From the NCBI GenBank assembly GCA_017311185.1, contig JAESUZ010005463.1, positions 248,001 through 312,000 on the forward strand: DNA of 64,000 nucleotides. The letters are read 5' to 3'. This document shows, one piece after another, positions 38,115 to 49,965 of this stretch. The position numbers and the translations under genes were made by a program. The stretch is from Proteles cristata cristata. Taxonomy: Eukaryota > Chordata > Mammalia > Carnivora > Hyaenidae. Under the pieces are notes generated by a model that made no database searches, had not been told where the DNA came from, and saw only the letters and a program-made list of their open reading frames with translations. Numbering within the stretch: position 1 is the stretch's first letter; each line of letters starts with the position of its first letter.

Positions 38115-38260
38115 TGTTTATAGTAGAAAGAGAACTAGAATCAGGCAACATGTCTGATCTGGCTTGGCCAGATAACAGCTGAGTGACCCTTAAATGAGCC
38201 TTGGTTAAAAACTAATGAGCCTTGGTTCCTCTGACTGTACAAAATAAAGGGAGAGATGTC
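38115..38260 (-). mobile_element. Probable MIR fossil with small internal duplication
   Basis: GCTGAGTGACCCTTAAATGAGCC and CTCTGACTGTACAAAATAAAGGG resemble reverse MIR. AATGAGCCTTGGTT occurs twice in tandem (near 38193 and 38214). Confidence 0.5.
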
Positions 38261-38426
38261 ATATAAGCTACATGGAAGTCCCTTACTGTGTTGCTTAACC
38301 TTACTTGAGACAGGGATGGTTCCTAAGAATCCTAGCACTTAACCAAAAAAGTCAAAGTGACTTTGTGTCTCTTGGGAGTACAGATATTGTTTTTATTTTT
38401 TATTTTTTTAAATGTTCTTAATCATG

Positions 38427-38633
38427 GGGGCACCTAGGTGGCTCAGTCGGTTAAGCGGCCGACGACAGCTCAGGTCATGATCTTGTGGTCTGTGAGCTGA
38501 GCCCCGTGTCATACTCTGTGCTGACAGCTCGGAGCCTGGAGCCTGTTTCGGATTCTGTGTCTCCCTCTCTCTGCCCCTCCCTAGCTCATGTTCTGTCTCT
38601 GTCTCAAAAATAAACATTAAAAAAATTTTTTTT
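38427..38633 (+). mobile_element. CanSINE, sense orientation, 17-bp TSD
   Basis: AAATGTTCTTAATCATG at 38410-38426 and AAATGTCCTTAATCATG at 38634-38650. Confidence 0.93.
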
Positions 38634-38689
38634 AAATGTCCTTAATCATGAAAATCATCTTTTAGGCCACTCAGTATAGATTCCTGGAC

Positions 38690-38890
38690 AAGTCTAGACA
38701 TGAACTCACAGGCCTGAGTTCAGTCAAGTCTTTGCTTCTCTGATTAGATACATCTGTGACATTGCTCGGGCAGGTTGGCATTTTACCTGTAACATGTAGA
38801 TAAACAGGGTTGGTGTGAGAATAAAATGAGAGCATCTGCCTAAAATACCCAGCACCCAGCCCAGCATATTGTGGGTGCTTATTGAGCCAA
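38690..38890 (-). mobile_element. MIR fossil, reverse orientation
   Basis: TGAGTTCAGTC, ATTTTACCTGTAACATG, GGGTTGGTGTGAGAATAAAATGAGA and GCATATTGTGGGTGCTTATTGA follow MIR order. Confidence 0.7.
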
Positions 38891-39204
38891 ACCTGAGCTC
38901 TTAAAATTTGGGGCTTAGGTCAGGAAGACAGTGAAGTCTTCCATTTTCCTTTAGGAGGCACTGACTAATGATAGACCTGAGTCTCCTTCCCTCCCCACCC
39001 CATACACGCTTTGATGTTTTCTTTCCCCCTTCTTCTGCTTTTCTTTTGATGTGTCTGTTGACTTTCTTACATTCTCTGTTGTAGCCAAATGGGCACTGGA
39101 TGAGATAGAGTTTTGAGGGCTATATGATAACATTTCAACTCTATAACTGAGGGACCTTCTCTGGACTTGATTTCTCTACCAAGATTCTAACAGCTGGAAA
39201 GATT

Positions 39205-39975
39205 TTCTTTTTTTTAATCCCTCCAGGTTTATTGAGGTATAATCTACATACATCACTGTATAAGTTGAAAGTGTACAGCACACATTCATCATCTCTGAGA
39301 TACTGAAAAGCCACGAAGATAATATATCACATAGCAGTGTTAACTAGTCCTACATTACATCTCTAATATGTTTTTCCTCTTACAGCTGGAAGTTTATACC
39401 TCTCGACCACCTTGCTTCAATGCCAGTGCCATTCCTCTACTTCAGTTGCTGATCTTGTCTCTTTTTAGGAGTTTGCTGTTTTTTTAGACTCCATGTGTGA
39501 GGTCATACAGTATTCTATCTGACTTATTTCACTTAGAATATTGCCCTTAAGGTCCATCCATGTCACAAATGGCAAGATTTTAATGACTGAATAATACTCT
39601 ATTGTGTACATACACACCACAACTTTTTATTTTTTTTATTTCCTAGTATAGTTAACATACAGTGTTACATTAATTTCAAATGTCCAATACAGTGATTCCA
39701 CAAGTGTATGCATTACTCAGTTCTCATCACTATAAGTGCACAACTTGTAATCCTTCCACCTCTTTCACCCATCATCCCACTGCCTTCCCTCTGGTAACCA
39801 TCAGTTCTCTATAGTTACGAATCTGTTTCTTGATTTGTCTCTTTTTTTTCTTTCACTCATTTGTTAAGTTCCACGGATAAGTGAGATCATATATTAGTTT
39901 TTCTCTCACTAACTTAATTTTGCTTAGCATTATACTTTCTTGCATCTGTGTCGTTGCAAATGGCAAGATTGCATT
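39205..39975 (-). mobile_element. L1 fragments, reverse orientation (3' UTR pieces)
   Basis: Two successive L1 3' ends. GGTTTATTGAGGTATAATCTACATACA starts one at 39228; TAGTATAGTTAACATACAGTGTTAC at about 39643 starts another, followed by GTAACCATCAGTTCTCTATAG. The second runs into CAAATGGCAAGATTGCATTC, where a SINE is inserted. Confidence 0.85.
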
Positions 39976-40174
39976 CTTTTTTTCTTTATTTTTGAGAGAC
40001 AGAGCACAAGCGGGGGAGGCGCAGAGAGAGAGAGGGAGACACAGAATCCGAAGCAGGCTCCGGGCTCTGAACTGTCAGCACAGAGCCAGACATGAGGCTC
40101 TAACTCAGAAGCCATGAGATCATGACCTGAACTGCAATCAGACTCTTAACCATCTGAGCCACCTAGGTGCCCCC
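39976..40174 (-). mobile_element. CanSINE inside L1
   Basis: Inserted between AAGATTGCATTC and the resumption of L1 sequence near 40175; ends CCACCTAGGTGCCCCC. Confidence 0.88.
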
Positions 40175-41145
40175 CTCATTTTAGTTTTGATTCTCACTTC
40201 CCTGATGATTGATGTTGAACATCCTTTTGTGTATCTGTTTGCCATCTGAGTGTATTCATTGGAGAAATGTATGTTCATGTCTTCCCAGTTTTTAATTGGA
40301 TTATTTGTTTTTTGGGTGTTGAGTTGTATCGGTTCTTTATTTTGGACACTAATCTCTTATCAAATATGTCATTTGTAAATATCTTCTCCCATTCAGTAAG
40401 GTCTCTTTTAGTAAGGTAGATTTTTTTCCTTTGCTGTGCAGAAGCTTTTATTTTGACACAATCCCAATAATTTGCTTTTATTTCCCTTGCCTCGGGAGAT
40501 ACCTCAATGAAAATTGGTATGGCCAGTGTCATAGATATTACTGCCTGTGCTCTCTTTGAGGATTTTTATGGTTTCAGGTCTCACATTTAGATCTTTAATC
40601 CATTTTAAGTTTATTTTTGTGTATGCTGTAAGAAAGTGGTCCAGTTTCATTCTTTTGCATGTAGCTGTCCTGTTGGGAATTTTCAACACCCATTTGTTGA
40701 ACTACCACAACTTCTTATTCATTTATCCATTGATTGTTGTTTTCATGTCTTGACTACTGTAAATAACACTACTATGAATATATGGGTACAGATATCTGTT
40801 TTCATTTCCTTTGGATATATTCCCAGAAGTGGAATTGCTGGATCATAGGGCAGATTTATTTTTAATTTTTTTGAGGATTCTCTATACTGTTTTCCATAGT
40901 GGCTATAGCAGTTTACAGTCCCACCAATAGTACACAAGGGTTTCCTTTTCTCCACATCTTTCTGGCATTTGTTATTTCTTTGATGATGGCCATTTTTTGA
41001 TGATGGCCATTCTAACAGGCTTGGGGTGATACCTCATTGTAGTTTTGATAGGCATTTCTCTAACGTTTAGTGATGCTGAGCATCCTTTCATGTGTCTATT
41101 GGCCATCTATGTTGTGAAATGTCTATTAAGCTCCTTTGCCCATCT
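40175..41145 (-). mobile_element. L1 ORF2 fragment, reverse orientation
   Basis: Reverse-strand frames retain ORF2 features: [17 protein letters not shown] (from about 40532 back) and [19 protein letters not shown] (near 40850). Frames are broken by stops and shifts; dead copy. Confidence 0.9.
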
Positions 41146-41880
41146 TTTTAAAAATTGAAGTATGATTAACATACAGTGTTATTAGTGCCAGGTGTACAAT
41201 ATGATTCAGAAATTCTATACATTATTCAGTGCTCATCAAGATAAGTGTACTCTTGATCTTCTTGATATCACCCTTCCTCATATGTCCCTCCCCTCTGGCA
41301 ACCACCAGTTATTCTCTAAGAGTCTGGGTTTTTTGGTTTCTTTTTATTTCTTTGTTGTTTCTTAAATTCTACATATGAATGAAATCATGAAATATTTGCC
41401 TTTCTCTGATTGACGTATTTCACTTAGCATTATACTCTCTAGGTCCATCCATGGTGTTGCAAATGACAAGATTTCATTCTTGTTTATGGCTGAATAATAT
41501 TCCATTGTATACATATATCACATCTTTATCATTCATCTATTGATAGATGTTTGGCTTGTATCTGTATCTTGGTTACTGTAAATAATGCTGTAGTAAACAA
41601 TAGGGATGCATATATCTTTTTGCCCATTCTTTAATTGGATTATTTGCTGTTGAGTTGTATGAGTTCTTTATATATTTTGGATGCTAACTCCTTATCTAGA
41701 TACATGGTTTCCAAGTAATTCTTCCCATCCTGTTGGTTGTCTTTCACATTGTTGATTTGTTCTTTCTGTGCAGAATCATTTTAGTTTGATGTAGTCTCAT
41801 TTATTTTTTATTTTATTGCTTGTGCTTTAGGTTTTAGATCCAGGAATTGTCACCATTGAATTTCCTTTGCCTATCCATAA
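41146..41880 (-). mobile_element. Second L1 copy, reverse orientation
   Basis: The pattern restarts: TTGAAGTATGATTAACATACAGTG at 41154, GGCAACCACCAG, GGTCCATCCATGGTGTTGCAAATGACAAG, CCATTGTATACATATATCACATC, then ATATATTTTGGATGCTAACTCCTTATC. A separate insertion head-to-tail with the previous one. Confidence 0.87.
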
Positions 41881-41924
41881 ATTTGCTTGTTGTCTGCAAG
41901 TAGAATTTCTGGAGCACAAGCACA

Positions 41925-42045
41925 AGGCATTAGGCTTGAATATGTTGAGCTTAGGAATTTTGTCTAGTTCATAGCTGTTGCCCCAGAACCTACAAAATGT
42001 GTTTAATAAATACTTGGTGATGGGATGAGGCTAAATTACAAATCC
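41925..42045 (-). mobile_element. L2/MIR-type fossil
   Basis: TTTTGTCTAGTTCATAGCTGTTGCCCCAGAACCTAC and GTTTAATAAATACTTGGTGA are a common ancient LINE/MIR tail signature. Confidence 0.55.
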
Positions 42046-43470
42046 CATCTGTGTAGGTGTTGGGTTGGGGGGGAGGGCTAATGAACTCCTTTGGTTTAAC
42101 TAAGCAGCCAGGTAAATGGAGAACTCATTCCCAACAACTCATTTTGTTGTAGCCTTGCAAAATACATCAGAGTCTGCTATGGAATTCCTAAGGGATAATG
42201 TCAAGACCCTGAGGCATTTGCCCGTAGTTACTAGGATCACTCCCATCCTGCTGTTCTGTTAAGTCCCTGCAACTTGGGTCTAATAAAGGACTGAAAAATT
42301 TTCAGCTGCCTCATTTTTCCCTGACCTCGTGGGTAGGGGTTCTGCAGATGTTGTTTCCTTTGGAAGATATCTTGCCAAGAATAGCATTCCTCAAGGGGAG
42401 GGGGTTCAAGTTGGACTATGGCTGGAATGTTGCTTTACTTGGTTTTTTTGAATGTATTGCTAGCAAGACTGCTGTGGCTGGGAAAGGCTGTTGGAGTTCA
42501 CTTCTCTCATGGGGAGAGTGCTGGTTACCAAAATGTGTGCTGCTCCCATGATGCAGTCTCTCTTGAGCTTCTCATCAGTGGGAAGCCAGAGATGCTGGGA
42601 GCATTCTTCAGATGAGCTCAACCTGGCTTTCACTTTTTAAAAAAAATTCCTAAATTCTGTTTCTATTCCAAGTAGCAATGTCATGTGTTTGCCTGAGTCA
42701 TCCACTTGCTCCTTTGCATATGGAATATTGTGTGTGAATATTTTGTTTATTATACCTTTAAAATACATTCAAGGGCTGTATCAAGAACTCAGAAGAACCG
42801 TCTCTGCTGCTGAAATCAAACCTTATCCAAAAAAAAAATAACTGTGCGGGCCAGATGGCTTACTCTTGGGTATGTGGTTGAGAGTCAGATAACATCTGTT
42901 GGCAGTGGCTGATTTACATTTCGGGACCTGATAGCCCAATGTGTGGGCTTATGTGAAATTGAGTGAACTGACATCCACAGATACATACTACAGAGCAGTC
43001 AGAAGAGTCCCCTTCAGCAGCTGTGCCAGCATAGCCAACTGTGTCTGTAGAAAGTTAAAACGAACATCAGAAGACATGACCAAAAAAAAGATAAAACCAA
43101 CTCACTTGAAGATGTTGCTATAAATTCATTTATTCCACCAGTATTTACCAAGCACCTACTATGTGCCACCTTTTTACAGGTCTGCTCTGCACCCAGAAGT
43201 TGGAGAAGAGTTTTTATAAACCAGTCAGTTTGAGTCTGCCAAACAGCCTTGTGACAAGTTTCTGAAGAGCCTCAGTCTCTGTCTCTGGTCTCCTCAGATA
43301 AAACAGCCATAGCCTTGTGACTTCTAGAAAAAGTCAGAAGATTCCAACTCTGAAAAGGGAGGAGGTGGAGGGTGGGCAGCCAAACGTGGGTACAGAAACA
43401 GAAGGAAACCTGTATTAGGATCATCTGAGTTTGTCAGAATAGGTCACTGGATTTTACCCCCAGATTACTT
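42046..43470. other. Intergenic sequence, nothing certain
   Basis: No element or gene recognised apart from a possible short ancient repeat at 43125-43180 (TTCCACCAGTATTTACCAAGCACCTACTATGTGCC). Confidence 0.45.
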
Positions 43471-43477
43471 AAATTTG

Positions 43478-43620
43478 TTTTAATGTTTATTTTTGAGAGA
43501 AAGACAGTGTGAGTGGGGGAAAGAGAGAGAGGGTGACCCAGAATCTGAAGCAGGCTCCAGGCTCTGAGCTGTCGGCACAGAGCCTGACGTGGGGCTTGAA
43601 CTCATGAACCTCATAATCTC
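43478..43620 (-). mobile_element. CanSINE, head truncated
   Basis: TTTTAATGTTTATTTTTGAGAG through GGGGCTTGAACTCATGAACC, then stops before the A-box half. Confidence 0.82.
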
Positions 43621-45310
43621 TGCTGGTATCTGGGCATCTACACAATCTGGTGGTCATCAGACATGGAAATTGTTAGGTTGGATGGGGAATGAGGAAAGAT
43701 TGTTTCTTGTTCAAAATGAAACCAAATAAATGAATAGCCTTTGGAACAAAAGGCTGGGAGAGTCAACTGGAAGTAGCTTGAGGTTCTTGTCAGCACCACC
43801 CGACCCCACCTTCACCCCCCAAATCAAGAATCTGTTAATACCCAGTGGGTTTTGTCGTAATCCCAGAGGCAGGTCCATCTCTGTCCTTCCACTCTAACTC
43901 TGCCTTCTAGAACCTGGCCCTCATATTTTCAGTTTACAAGCCTAGAACTTGTTCTCTCTGACAGCAAAGAAGATCTCAGGGAATGGGAGTTGCTTTGAAT
44001 TAGCTAATTTGGGGAGAGTTTTCACACTTTTAATAATTTTAATAATAGATGTGATGATCTAGAGAAGCGTCAGCATTTATTGTGGGTTATCAGGCCCTAG
44101 TGCTATTAAACACAAGGCAGGCTGGGGAACCTCTTGCCTTTAAGAAGCTGATGCTGCAGCTAGAGAAAGGCTGCTGCACCATGGAAAGCAGAATCAAGAT
44201 CCTGCCTGCCAAATCCCAAGTAGGAGTCGGGAGTAAAGACCAGAGAAAGTCCTGAACACAGTCCTGGGTTCACCAGTCTGTTAAGCATGGTCTCAGTTTC
44301 CTGTCTAAAGTATAATAAAACCAACCATCAGGGGTCATGGTAATACCAAAGTGCTTTTGCTGAGCTTCCAGGGGATCTGAGGAGGTATGGCCACTGAACT
44401 TGGGTCTGGAAGCCTGGGAAGCCTAGAGCCATCTCTATCTTGAACTGCAGTCCTATGTGCAATGCTTTCAAAGGAAGTGGTACCATTTCAAGCCAAGGAA
44501 TCTTGGAGGGAGCGTAGTGGAATTAATTCAGGCTTTGCTGAGGCTTCAGGGAGCTCTCATGGCTGTTTCTCCATCATCTCCACTCTGTCCTGCCCTCCCA
44601 GCAGGCCACCTAACTGGTATGAATCAACTTAGCAGAGCTCTGCCAAGGCCTTGTAGTGGGTGTGGTCAGAGTAGCCATAGCCTTGGGGATGAAGGTGGGG
44701 AATTAGCCAAGTGCATTCCAGTATGGGCCTTGTTCTGCTGGAAGTTCAGGACCAAAGGAATCCAGTTTTGTCAACCCAATTGAGAAATCATTTCTTGAAC
44801 AACTAACTTGTGCCAGGCATTGACATTCACAATAAGACATACTAACATCTTTTGGGGTAGTATTTCTCAAATGAGGTGCTGTGGAATCCTAGATTTTAAT
44901 AAGGGGACCTTTAATAAAGATTCTGTGCTCATGTTCAGAGAAACTGCAAATCATTGTCTTGGATAGTTTGATGCTTTGAACACAGTCCTGTCTCCTCTCC
45001 CTTGATGCCTGCTTGTAATGTCCACAGGTGGAGGAGCTAAAGGATCCTTTGGGGTTGTTGCCCCACCCCTAACTACTCCAAATACTGTCTAAATCAGGGA
45101 GCTGGCTGTGAAAACTAGGTGGAGATGGAGCTGCCCTGCTGGTGCCCACAGAACTCTGCTGGGCAGAGCCATTCTCAGCATTCAGTCTAACCCAGGTAAA
45201 GTGTTCGTGCCTTTGTTGGAGATGGGACTGAGCAAAGGGCCTCACTTCTGCATCCTCAGGAACTCCCTGTACTGTGTGTCCTACCACAAATCATACCAGA
45301 ACAGATGTGT
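43621..45310. other. Intergenic sequence, nothing certain
   Basis: Low-repeat DNA. A 108-codon open frame (44457-44783) has no recognisable domain, no splice context and no codon signature worth calling a gene. Confidence 0.45.
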
Positions 45311-45314
45311 CAGG

Positions 45315-45395
45315 AAGCCTTGGCTGTGTGATCTTAGGTTAGATACTTTATCTCTCTGGGCTCATGTCTCCCATCTGTAGACTAGGTAATTGATT
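45315..45395 (-). mobile_element. MIR fragment, reverse
   Basis: GGCTGTGTGATCTTAGGTTAGATACTTTATCTCTCTGGGC and CCATCTGTAGACTAGGTAAT. Confidence 0.65.
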
Positions 45396-45689
45396 AGTCT
45401 CAACACTGGTGATGCTTATCAAAGGCCTTTTCTCCCATCTGTTAGTGCTTCTGCCTACACGTGCCCTCCAATCACTACCCATTCACCCTATTAAGTTTTG
45501 TAAGAATTTTTTTTATCAGAGTAAATGTGTTCTGGAGAAGAGCTGGGGCAGGCCCAACCTGCCTGGGAGCCAAAACTTGATTGTGGGGACTTCTGCCATT
45601 AATTTGCCAGGCGCCCTCAGTCAGGAAACAGTTCCTGGCTGTTCCTCTGAGTTTATAGCCCCCTCCTGTCTGCACTCCCAAGGCAGGCT

Positions 45690-45928
45690 GGGGACACGTG
45701 GCCATGCCCCGCCCTTGCTGGCTTCAGTTTCTCAACTGGGAGCCGGGGAACTGCAGTGGCCTGCTTTCCTCGCCCTTCCCATTAGTTGGGAAACCCGATT
45801 GTGGGCTGGGGGAAGCAGCACCCTCTCCTCTGGCACCCGCTGCGTCCTGCTCCTAGACACCTGCTCCTACGCCGGAGTCCCTTAACATCAGCAAAGCCCT
45901 AGAAGACCGCATCCTCGTGGGTGAAGAG
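45690..45928 (+). promoter_or_regulatory. Candidate promoter and non-coding first exon
   Basis: An E-box CACGTG (45695-45700) and GC box CCCCGCCC (45707-45714) precede about 200 bp of GC-richer, CpG-containing DNA. That ends in GAAGAG|GTAAGA, a near-consensus splice donor at 45929. No TATA box. The position, about 10.4 kb past SF3B3 on the same strand, would suit an upstream 5' exon of IL34 or a separate transcript. Promoter and exon status are inference only. Confidence 0.3.
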
Positions 45929-46829
45929 GTAAGAAGGCATTCATTTTTTTCTCACGTTTTCTTTTCCTGACTTCACCTCAACTTTGCTTCTTTCACAGAT
46001 CACAGCAAGAGGTATTTGAGCAAGACTTGAAAAAGTCCTGGGCATAAAGCTGTGAACTGTGTCTCTGAAACTGTTAATTCTCTGCTCTGTGTTTCTTTAG
46101 ACTTGCCGGAAAAAAAGATCCAAATAACCAAAAGCAAGCTAGTTTTCCCTGTTTGCTTCTGAGTTTTGTAAGTCAGCAGAGCCACATTTTTAAATGGTTG
46201 TTGTGGGTTACTGGGGCCTGCTCCAATGCATATTGCTTTAGGTCTTTAGATTTTTATGTAGTATGCATGAATTATGTGTGTGAATTACCTTATCAAAAAT
46301 TAATTGATTTAAAGTTCTTTGAAAGAAAGGAGGGAAATGGCATGTATGACCCTTCCTCATTTGGATGGTATTCTGAAATGAGAATGAGTTCTACTTTTAC
46401 ATTTTGCATTTATTTCAAATGCACAAAAACCAACTAACTGCTTGTCATTTTAAAGGTTTATGTGGTATCTGTCATATTAACAAACCCATCCCAGCATGTG
46501 CAGCCTTTGCCTCTTATTTGTAAAGTTGGGTTGCTTCCAGGTGTTTTGCAGTTAGTAATTTGATTTCTATGGACAATCCTGTGAAAATAACCTTTTCTAG
46601 TTTTTTAGATATTTTTCTCTCCTCTTCTTGGAGTTTGTTCTCCATCAAAAAATGAATACTTGGGGCAATGGGCAATAACATTTTTGTAGCTCAGTTCATG
46701 TTACACATGCAGGTCAGCTCACGCAAGAATTATGTGACTAATTCCTAATTTCCAGAACCAAGATGGTCTGAGGGGGTGGGTGAGAAACTTGTTTTCTCTG
46801 AGGAATTTTCAGGAAGGAGGCAGTCTGCA

Positions 46830-47000
46830 TAGTGGTTAAGACTTGACCTTTGAAGGCAGGCAAGCCTGGGTGTATATGTATAGCTGCCTGACCTTGAACT
46901 CTCACCTAATAATTGTGCCTCAATTAGTTCACTTGCAAAATAGAGATTATATAACTTCTTGGTGATATAGGATTTGTACACAATGTCTGGCACTTATTAA
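46830..47000 (-). mobile_element. MIR fossil, reverse
   Basis: AGTGGTTAAGACTTGACCTTTGAAGG, GCCTGGGTG, CTCAATTAGTTCACTTGCAAAATAGAG and ACAATGTCTGGCACTTATTAAG. Confidence 0.75.
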
Positions 47001-47419
47001 GTACCCCCTTGGAAGGCTTTTAAAGCCTGGAACTTTCCCTGGGTCATACCAGTTGGGCAGAATTGAGAAAGTCATTTCAAGGGCATCTTCTTGACTCCCT
47101 GACTCTTACCCAGCCCCACTATAACTGGAGTGAAAGTCTTCTACCCTGCTACAGGACTTTTTTTTTTTTTTGCTTAGGCCCCTGTCTTTACTAAGACTGG
47201 AGGGCTGGGTGTCAGAAGACAGCAGGTCAGGTGAACCTCTTTCTGAAGGATCCCCAGACTCTTGGTCTCCTCCTGCCACCTGATCAAGATGTCACCCTTC
47301 CATCTCCCAGCCGCCTTTATCAAAGCACAGGTTTACAGGATCCCTGGACAGAGCAGAGAATTCTCCAGAAGTCTAAGGGTACACTTTCTGTTCCTCAGTC
47401 TAATAGGTTATGGGGAGGC

Positions 47420-47600
47420 CACCTATGAGGCTCAGTGGAATAAGCACAGGGTGGTCAGGCTGGGTTCCAGTCATGGTTGTGGACAGTCATTGGACTTCTC
47501 TGAGCTTCAGTGTCTTCATCTGTAAAATCGAAATGTTAATGCCTTTGCCATGGAATTACATGAGATAACATAGGTAAAGTGTTTGGCACATAGCATTCTG
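47420..47600 (-). mobile_element. MIR fossil, reverse
   Basis: GGACTTCTCTGAGCTTCAGTGTCTTCATCTGTAAAATCG and GAGATAACATAGGTAAAGTGTTTGGCACATAGC. Confidence 0.8.
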
Positions 47601-48690
47601 TTACTATGGATGATCAAAGCCATGCTCCAGAGCTTTTGGGAAGATACCAGAATTAGCCATAAAAGATGGGCAGAAGACTCTTGCGCTCATTTTCTTGGTC
47701 AGCAGTTTTTTGGGTTTTTTTGTTTTTTTCCTTTTTATTGGGCTAGCTGGCCATGGTGCTGGAAACTGGGGCAAGATGCATAAGTTTCATGCTCTTAACA
47801 AAGGCACACAGCCCATCTTATGGGAGCAGAGGATACTGTGACCAAGGCAGCCTGGGTGCTCCAGGACAGCTCCCTGATTAAGAAGGAAGAATAGTCTATT
47901 AGGCAGAAATGGGAGAAAGCTGAATTTGGGGGGTGGGGGTGGGGGAGGGAGTTCAGGAGGCTGCAGGACTGGGAGAGTGGGATAGGAGGTGAGAAGAGTC
48001 CGTGGGGACTAAATTTTGAAGGTCAAGTGAGAATATGGTCTTTATCTTATGGATGTGGAGATTTAAGCAGGGTTGGGGATGCCTGTTCTGGCAGCTTTAG
48101 GGGATGGTGTTGGAGGCCTGAAATGGACCCAGCCTTCCTTCCCATCTCAAAGGCTTAATGGTACACCAAATAAATAAATGCACAGAGTGGAATTCTTAGG
48201 ATCGACTCAGTGTGGGGGAGCCTGGCCTGAAAGTTGGGGAGCTGGGTTCTGGGGTTCTTATCCCAGAGTGGGTGGATCTCCTCTTTTGCCTCAGTTGAGG
48301 GCTCAAGGCAGTTAGGCTTCCTATAGCTCTTTCCTTCTGGGGGTCTGCAAAATGCCTTTGGAAGCTGAAGTTACCTGTCTTTCCGTTCCCCGCGCCCCTC
48401 CCAGGCAGTACTGTCTGGTAGCTGTCCCTGTCCCAGCCTTGGTAGAAGCATTTTGTTTGAAATGGGTAATATGGCTCTTTTAATCCAGGAGACTCCTCGG
48501 AAGTCTGAGAACTGTGGCCTCCGGGCCTGCAACAATCCCAGGGGAGTTCTGGGCTCTGGCTATCTTACACACTTATGTATGAGGGCAGTGTCCCATGATT
48601 AGGGGATGGTGTCCTCTGGGAACTGAGCTGCATTTAGCCTGGGAACTTATGTCCTGAGCTTCTCAGGGGCTGTTAGGAGAGTTTTATCTG
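47601..48690. other. Intergenic sequence, nothing certain
   Basis: G-rich stretch GGGGGGTGGGGGTGGGGGAGGGAG near 47926-47950. No gene or mobile element recognised. Confidence 0.45.
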
Positions 48691-48699
48691 TGCATCCTG

Positions 48700-49260
48700 G
48701 CCAGGAGGGGCCAATGGCCACACCTGAAGAACTTCCAATTTTTCCACATCCTCACCAACATGTTTTTTTCTGCATTGATAGTTACCATCTTAATGGGCGT
48801 GGGGTGATATTTCATTGTGGTTTTGATTTGTGTTTCCCTGGTGATTAGTGATGCTGAGTATCTTTTCATATACCTGCTGCTCATTTGTATATCTTCTTTG
48901 GAGAAATATTTGTTGATACCCTTTGTCCATTTTTTTTTTCCAGTCAGGTTATTTGATTTTTTGTTGAATTGGAGTTTTTATATATTTTGGATATTCTTTA
49001 TCACATTTGTATATATTTTCTTTCATTCTCTAGGTTGTCTTTTCACTGTTGATCATGTCCTTTGCACAGAAGTTTTCAATTTTGATATAGTCCCATTTAT
49101 CTATTTTTGCTTTTGCTGCCTGAGCTTTTGGTCCCATATCTAAGAAATAATTGCTAAGTCCAGTGTCACAAAGCTTTTTACCTGTATTTTCTTCTATGAG
49201 TTTTATAGTTTTGGATCTTTATCTTTACAAGCATTTTAATGTCTTTATTGTTTTCATAAC
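48700..49260 (-). mobile_element. Old L1 ORF2 3' fragment, reverse
   Basis: TTTTTCCACATCCTCACCAACATG, GGTGATATTTCATTGTGGTTTTGATTTG, then ATATATTTTGGATATTCTTTATCAC and GATATAGTCCCATTTATC. Confidence 0.88.
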
Positions 49261-49404
49261 ATGTTTATTAGGAAAAATACTAATAATTCTAAAAAGCACA
49301 GGAAGAAAAGAAAATCCCAATCCCAACTCCCCCTGCCCCCCCCCCCCCATAACCATTCCCTAATATTTTACTGGGCAACTCTCCAGACAATGCCTTTATT
49401 GCTT

Positions 49405-49552
49405 TCCAACTTTACCTTGCACATAAACCACCTGGGGATTATGTTAAATTCTGATTCCTGAAAGCCCGAGGTGGGCCCAAGGCTCTATATTTCTAACAAG
49501 CTTTTGGGTAATGCTGTTGCTACTGATCAGGAAACCATACCTGGAGCATCTT
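49405..49552. mobile_element. MER5-type DNA transposon fossil
   Basis: ACCACCTGGGGATTATGTTAAATTCTGATTCC, GGCTCTATATTTCTAACAAGC and GGTAATGCTGTTGCTACTGATC follow the MER5A pattern. Confidence 0.65.
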
Positions 49553-49855
49553 TAGTGTGTATACATGCACACAACTCTATGTCCTATGGGATCACCTACA
49601 CATGACTTTCTTATAACCTGTGTTTTTCCCGCCACTCCACCTTTATTGCTGTGGAAATGCTGATAAATCCAGAGCTCCATTATAATTTATAGTTGCCCTA
49701 TATATTCTTCCATTTTGTGGTAGGATGCTAATTCAACTAGTCCCTATGGATAAAATTCAGGGTGCTATGAAATTATCATTGTTAAAAACAATGTAGTAGC
49801 AAACATCTTTGTGACCGTGACCATGTCTTGGTTTATCTGAAGAAATTATAGTTAC
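49553..49855 (-). mobile_element. Old L1-like fragment
   Basis: TTCCATTTTGTGGTAGGATGCTAATTCAACTAGTCCCTATGGATAAAATTCAGG and GTAGTAGCAAACATCTTTG resemble reverse L1M; weak. Confidence 0.5.
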
Positions 49856-49856
49856 T

Positions 49857-49965
49857 TTGTTTTTTGTTTTATATAAATAATCTCTACACCCAGAGTGGGC
49901 TCCAACTCACAACCTCAAGATCAAGAGTTGCATGCTCTTCTGACTGAGCCAGCCAGGAGCCCCTT
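49857..49965 (-). mobile_element. Old-type CanSINE
   Basis: AATAATCTCTACACCCAGAGTGGGCTCCAACTCACAACC and GCATGCTCTTCTGACTGAGCCAGCCAGGAGCCCC. Confidence 0.82.

Noticed and set aside
45409..45885. 158-codon open frame overlapping the candidate promoter/first exon
   Set aside because: No domain or initiation context; composition follows the local GC content. Any exon here is more likely untranslated.
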